Shown here piece after piece: positions 61,801 through 64,000 of a stretch of DNA of 64,000 nucleotides. Origin of the DNA: Spirodela intermedia (lineage: Eukaryota > Streptophyta > Magnoliopsida > Alismatales > Araceae); the NCBI GenBank assembly GCA_902729315.2, contig LR746270.1, positions 4,116,501 through 4,180,500 on the forward strand, in the 5' to 3' direction. The stretch's first letter is position 1. Every line of letters begins with the position of its first letter. The notes under the pieces were generated by a model. It did no database searches, was not told where the DNA came from, and saw nothing but the letters and a program-made list of their open reading frames with translations. A program made the translations under genes and the position numbers.

Positions 61801-63383
61801 GTGCATATTTCCAATTGGCATTGCGAAGTCTTCGATCATTAGGAGGTATGGACTATGTATTCTTAATTTAACTTTGCATCATTTTTCTGAACTGCAGAAA
61901 CCGCTCTGGAATTTTCGTGGATTTGTCATATTTAGGTTCACCATTTTCCTGAGAGTAGTTTCTTTTCAGTTATAATATCAGCTCAGGTTGTCTCTCAAGA
62001 AGTGGATACCAGAAATTTGATTGTTTTTTATGTATGTTAGGTGCCGGTCGTGTGTTTCTTCTTTTAGGATTGAATTGATTTTGGCTCTTTGTGCCGAACC
62101 TTGAGGTGCTGACCAACTTTCTATAGTCTCCTTTCGAAGACAATATTATGTGAATAAATATTGGCGAGGCACCAATTTACAGAGTGTTCAAGTTGCACAT
62201 TCTTAGATGCATCCGAATCACATGCATATTTCACCTGGTTTAGGAACATTTTTCTTCCCTCTTGTAAAGTTTCTTTTCCTCACTTTTTTCAGCCAATCAA
62301 GTCCATCCGAAAAACTGGTATCCAATCCCCCTTATATTCTGTCGTCCGTGGGGAAAGTTGCCTGAGAATGTTCCCTGCCATCCAAAGCTTGCTGACTTTG
62401 CCAACTGTATGAAGAAAAAGGGCAGAGGGATGACCATATTTGCGTCGATCATTGACGGAGACTACTATGAGCAAGCTGAGGATGCTAAACTGGCTTGCCA
62501 TCAGCTCAGCACATACATCGATTACAAGCGTTGTGAAGGTGTAGCTGAGATAGTTGTAGCACCCACCATGTCTGATGGCTTCCGAGGTATTGTCCAAACC
62601 ATGGGCCTTGGAAACCTGAAGCCAAACATCGTTGTTATGAGGTATCCAGAGATATGGCGTCGTGAGAACCTTATCCAGATTCCATCCACCTTCGTTAGCA
62701 TTATAAATGACTGCATCGTTGCCAATAAAGCTGTCGTCATTGTGAAGGGCCTTGATGAGTGGCCTGGTGAGTACCAAAAGCAATATGGCACAATCGACCT
62801 CTACTGGATTGTGAGGGACGGGGGACTCATGCTACTCTTGTCCCAGCTGCTGCTCACAAAAGAGAGTTTTGAGAGCTGTAAGATCCAAGTTTTCTGCATT
62901 GCTGAGGAGGATACAGAGGCCGAGGAGCTAAAAGCTGATGTGAAGAAATTCCTCTACGACCTTCGCATGCAAGCGGAAGTCATTGTTGTGACAATGAAGT
63001 CATGGGAGGCTCATGTCGATGGGGCACCTCAGCAAGATGACTCGATGGAGGCATTTACAAGCGCACAGCGGCGGATTGCCGCCTATCTTGCTGACATGAA
63101 AGAGACATCTCAGAGAGAGGGTAAGCCTTTAATGGCGGATGGAAAATCGGTGGTCGTAAATGAGCAGCAGGTGGACAAATTCCTCTACACGACGTTGAAA
63201 TTAAACTCGACAATTCTGCGGTACTCGCGCATGGCTGCAGTGGTTCTTGTGAGCCTCCCTCCGCCACCTGTGCATCATCCTGCATATTTTTATATGGAGT
63301 ACATGGATCTACTGGTTGAGAATGTGCCGAGGCTGTTGATGGTGAGAGGATATCGTAGAGATGTGGTCACCCTCTTCACTTAG
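49204..63383 (+). CDS. CCC1: Cation-chloride cotransporter CCC1 (12 coding exons)
   Basis: Exons: 49204-49337, 52237-52318, 53559-53650, 53918-54032, 56131-56231, 57174-57235, 57916-58152, 58305-58419, 59806-60000, 60318-60718, 61684-61845, 62293-63383. All junctions are GT-AG with consistent phases. The total is 2787 bases, 928 residues. It is the SLC12-family carrier moving Na/K with chloride; plant CCC1 acts in endomembranes and in ion homeostasis. Diagnostic blocks are [49 protein letters not shown] across a junction, [70 protein letters not shown] and a C-terminus [21 protein letters not shown] split by my reading only. The first ATG gives a protein about 45-60 residues shorter than other plant CCC1 proteins, so an upstream coding exon may be missed. 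Introns are long (up to 2.9 kb). Confidence 0.93.
55767..55805. repeat. AT microsatellite in a CCC1 intron
   Basis: A run of TA repeats, preceded by a short CA run (55749-55760), lies in the 2.1 kb intron between exons 4 and 5. Confidence 0.9.
62105..62240 (+). repeat. Repeat in the last CCC1 intron, also at 63879-64000
   Basis: It shares GCTGACCAACTTTCTA, GACAATATTATGTGAAT, CAGAGTGTT and TTAGATGCATCCGAATCACATG with 63879-64000 in the same orientation. The downstream copy lacks about ten bases after the first block. No coding is seen. Confidence 0.85.
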
Positions 63384-63878
63384 CTGTCGCTGGTTTTCGC
63401 GGCTCGCTCTTGCGATTGAAGTGAAATTCATCTCCACCCCTCTCTTACTCCATTTTTCCTCCAATTTAGGTGCTCCATTTCTCATTGATTCTTGAAATTG
63501 GAAATGATTTGTATCAAAGAAAACCTTGATATATTCTTTTTTTAACCCCCCCCCCCCATTGTGGGAGGGGGGGAATCTTTACCCTTTGCTCGGCTGGACA
63601 TGCGAGCGCATAGGGCATAGGCCCTTGTGTAATACCATAGCTAGCTTGGTGGCGAAATGTACCGAATAACTCGAGCCTTGGCTGGGTTGCAACCACTGTT
63701 CCTGTTTACCGATGGTGGGGAGGAAGAAAAACGAGTTGGTCATCCGGGCGTGCATCTATTTTTCAGGGCATCAAGGAACAAATATTCACTCATGTCATCT
63801 CCTGGCCTGCAAAATTGGAACAAAACTGGACAATATGATCTTAGAGTTTTGACAAATGATGCATGAGAGTTGATGAGT
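63384..63878 (+). other. 3' flank of CCC1
   Basis: It includes the likely 3' untranslated region. A run of 12 C at 63546-63557 is followed a few bases on by a run of 7 G, which could pair as a short hairpin. I could not fix the polyadenylation site. No further gene is seen to the window end. Confidence 0.5.
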
Positions 63879-64000
63879 TCGATGCTGACCAACTTTCTAC
63901 TGCAGACAATATTATGTGAATGAATATCGGCGAGGCGCCCATTTACAGAGTGTTGAAGCTGCACATCCTTAGATGCATCCGAATCACATGTGCCTATTTC
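63879..64000 (+). repeat. Downstream copy of the CCC1 intron repeat
   Basis: See 62105-62240. The copy continues to the end of the window, so its full extent is unknown. Confidence 0.85.

Noticed and set aside
62289-62783. 164-codon minus-strand frame opposite the last CCC1 exon
   Set aside because: It is a shadow of the conserved CCC1 C-terminal coding sequence.

Overview
This window is plant nuclear DNA. It contains intron-bearing genes with GT-AG junctions, an L-type lectin receptor kinase (LecRK) family, CorA-like and SLC12/CCC transporters, and many decayed Copia and Gypsy retrotransposons. GC-rich exons and leaders (LecRK, CorA-like, DHHA1 genes) embedded in very AT-rich repeat DNA suggest a flowering plant, perhaps a commelinid monocot. 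That placement is inference from composition only. I see no bacterial-type operon, CRISPR array or rRNA, and I recognised no tRNA gene by eye.

Layout. (1) Bases 1 to about 32,200 are a broken tandem duplication. Unit A has the kinase half of a LecRK (1-1026), its flank, a Copia element (about 1785-8022) that itself holds a nested solo LTR (5332-6917), and a 5'-truncated copy of a small gene (9384-9512). Unit B has a full-length intronless LecRK (16601-18655) stopped by one in-frame TAG at codon 76. Unit C has only a piece of lectin domain (24971-25219), but keeps the downstream flank (27020-29760) with an intact small gene (28849-29199). Decayed Copia (13900-16050 minus, 26150-26700 minus) and Gypsy (22040-24900 plus) elements lie between the units. 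(2) From about 32,200 to 41,000 is AT-rich repeat wasteland with recognisable minus-strand Copia pieces at 35.9-37.3 kb and 40.5-41.0 kb. (3) From 41.6 to 63.4 kb is a gene-rich stretch of three plus-strand genes, all read exon by exon with consistent phases: an 8-exon DHH/DHHA1-type protein (41609-43733), a 4-exon CorA-like membrane protein (45267-47790) and a 12-exon cation-chloride cotransporter CCC1 (49204-63383).

The genes do not form a pathway. LecRKs are cell-surface receptor kinases, CorA-like and CCC proteins are ion transporters, and the DHHA1 protein looks like a phosphoesterase relative that lacks the usual catalytic residues.

The strongest observations are these. The first 608 bases of the two LecRK kinase regions are identical and then diverge abruptly to roughly 19 percent, which suggests gene conversion or a misassembly. 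The only full-length LecRK carries a single nonsense codon. Unit C supplies a paralogous empty site for the Copia insertion. There is a 23-bp perfect inverted match between two gene flanks, and a piece of the last CCC1 intron recurs just downstream of that gene. I found no convincing new biological system.
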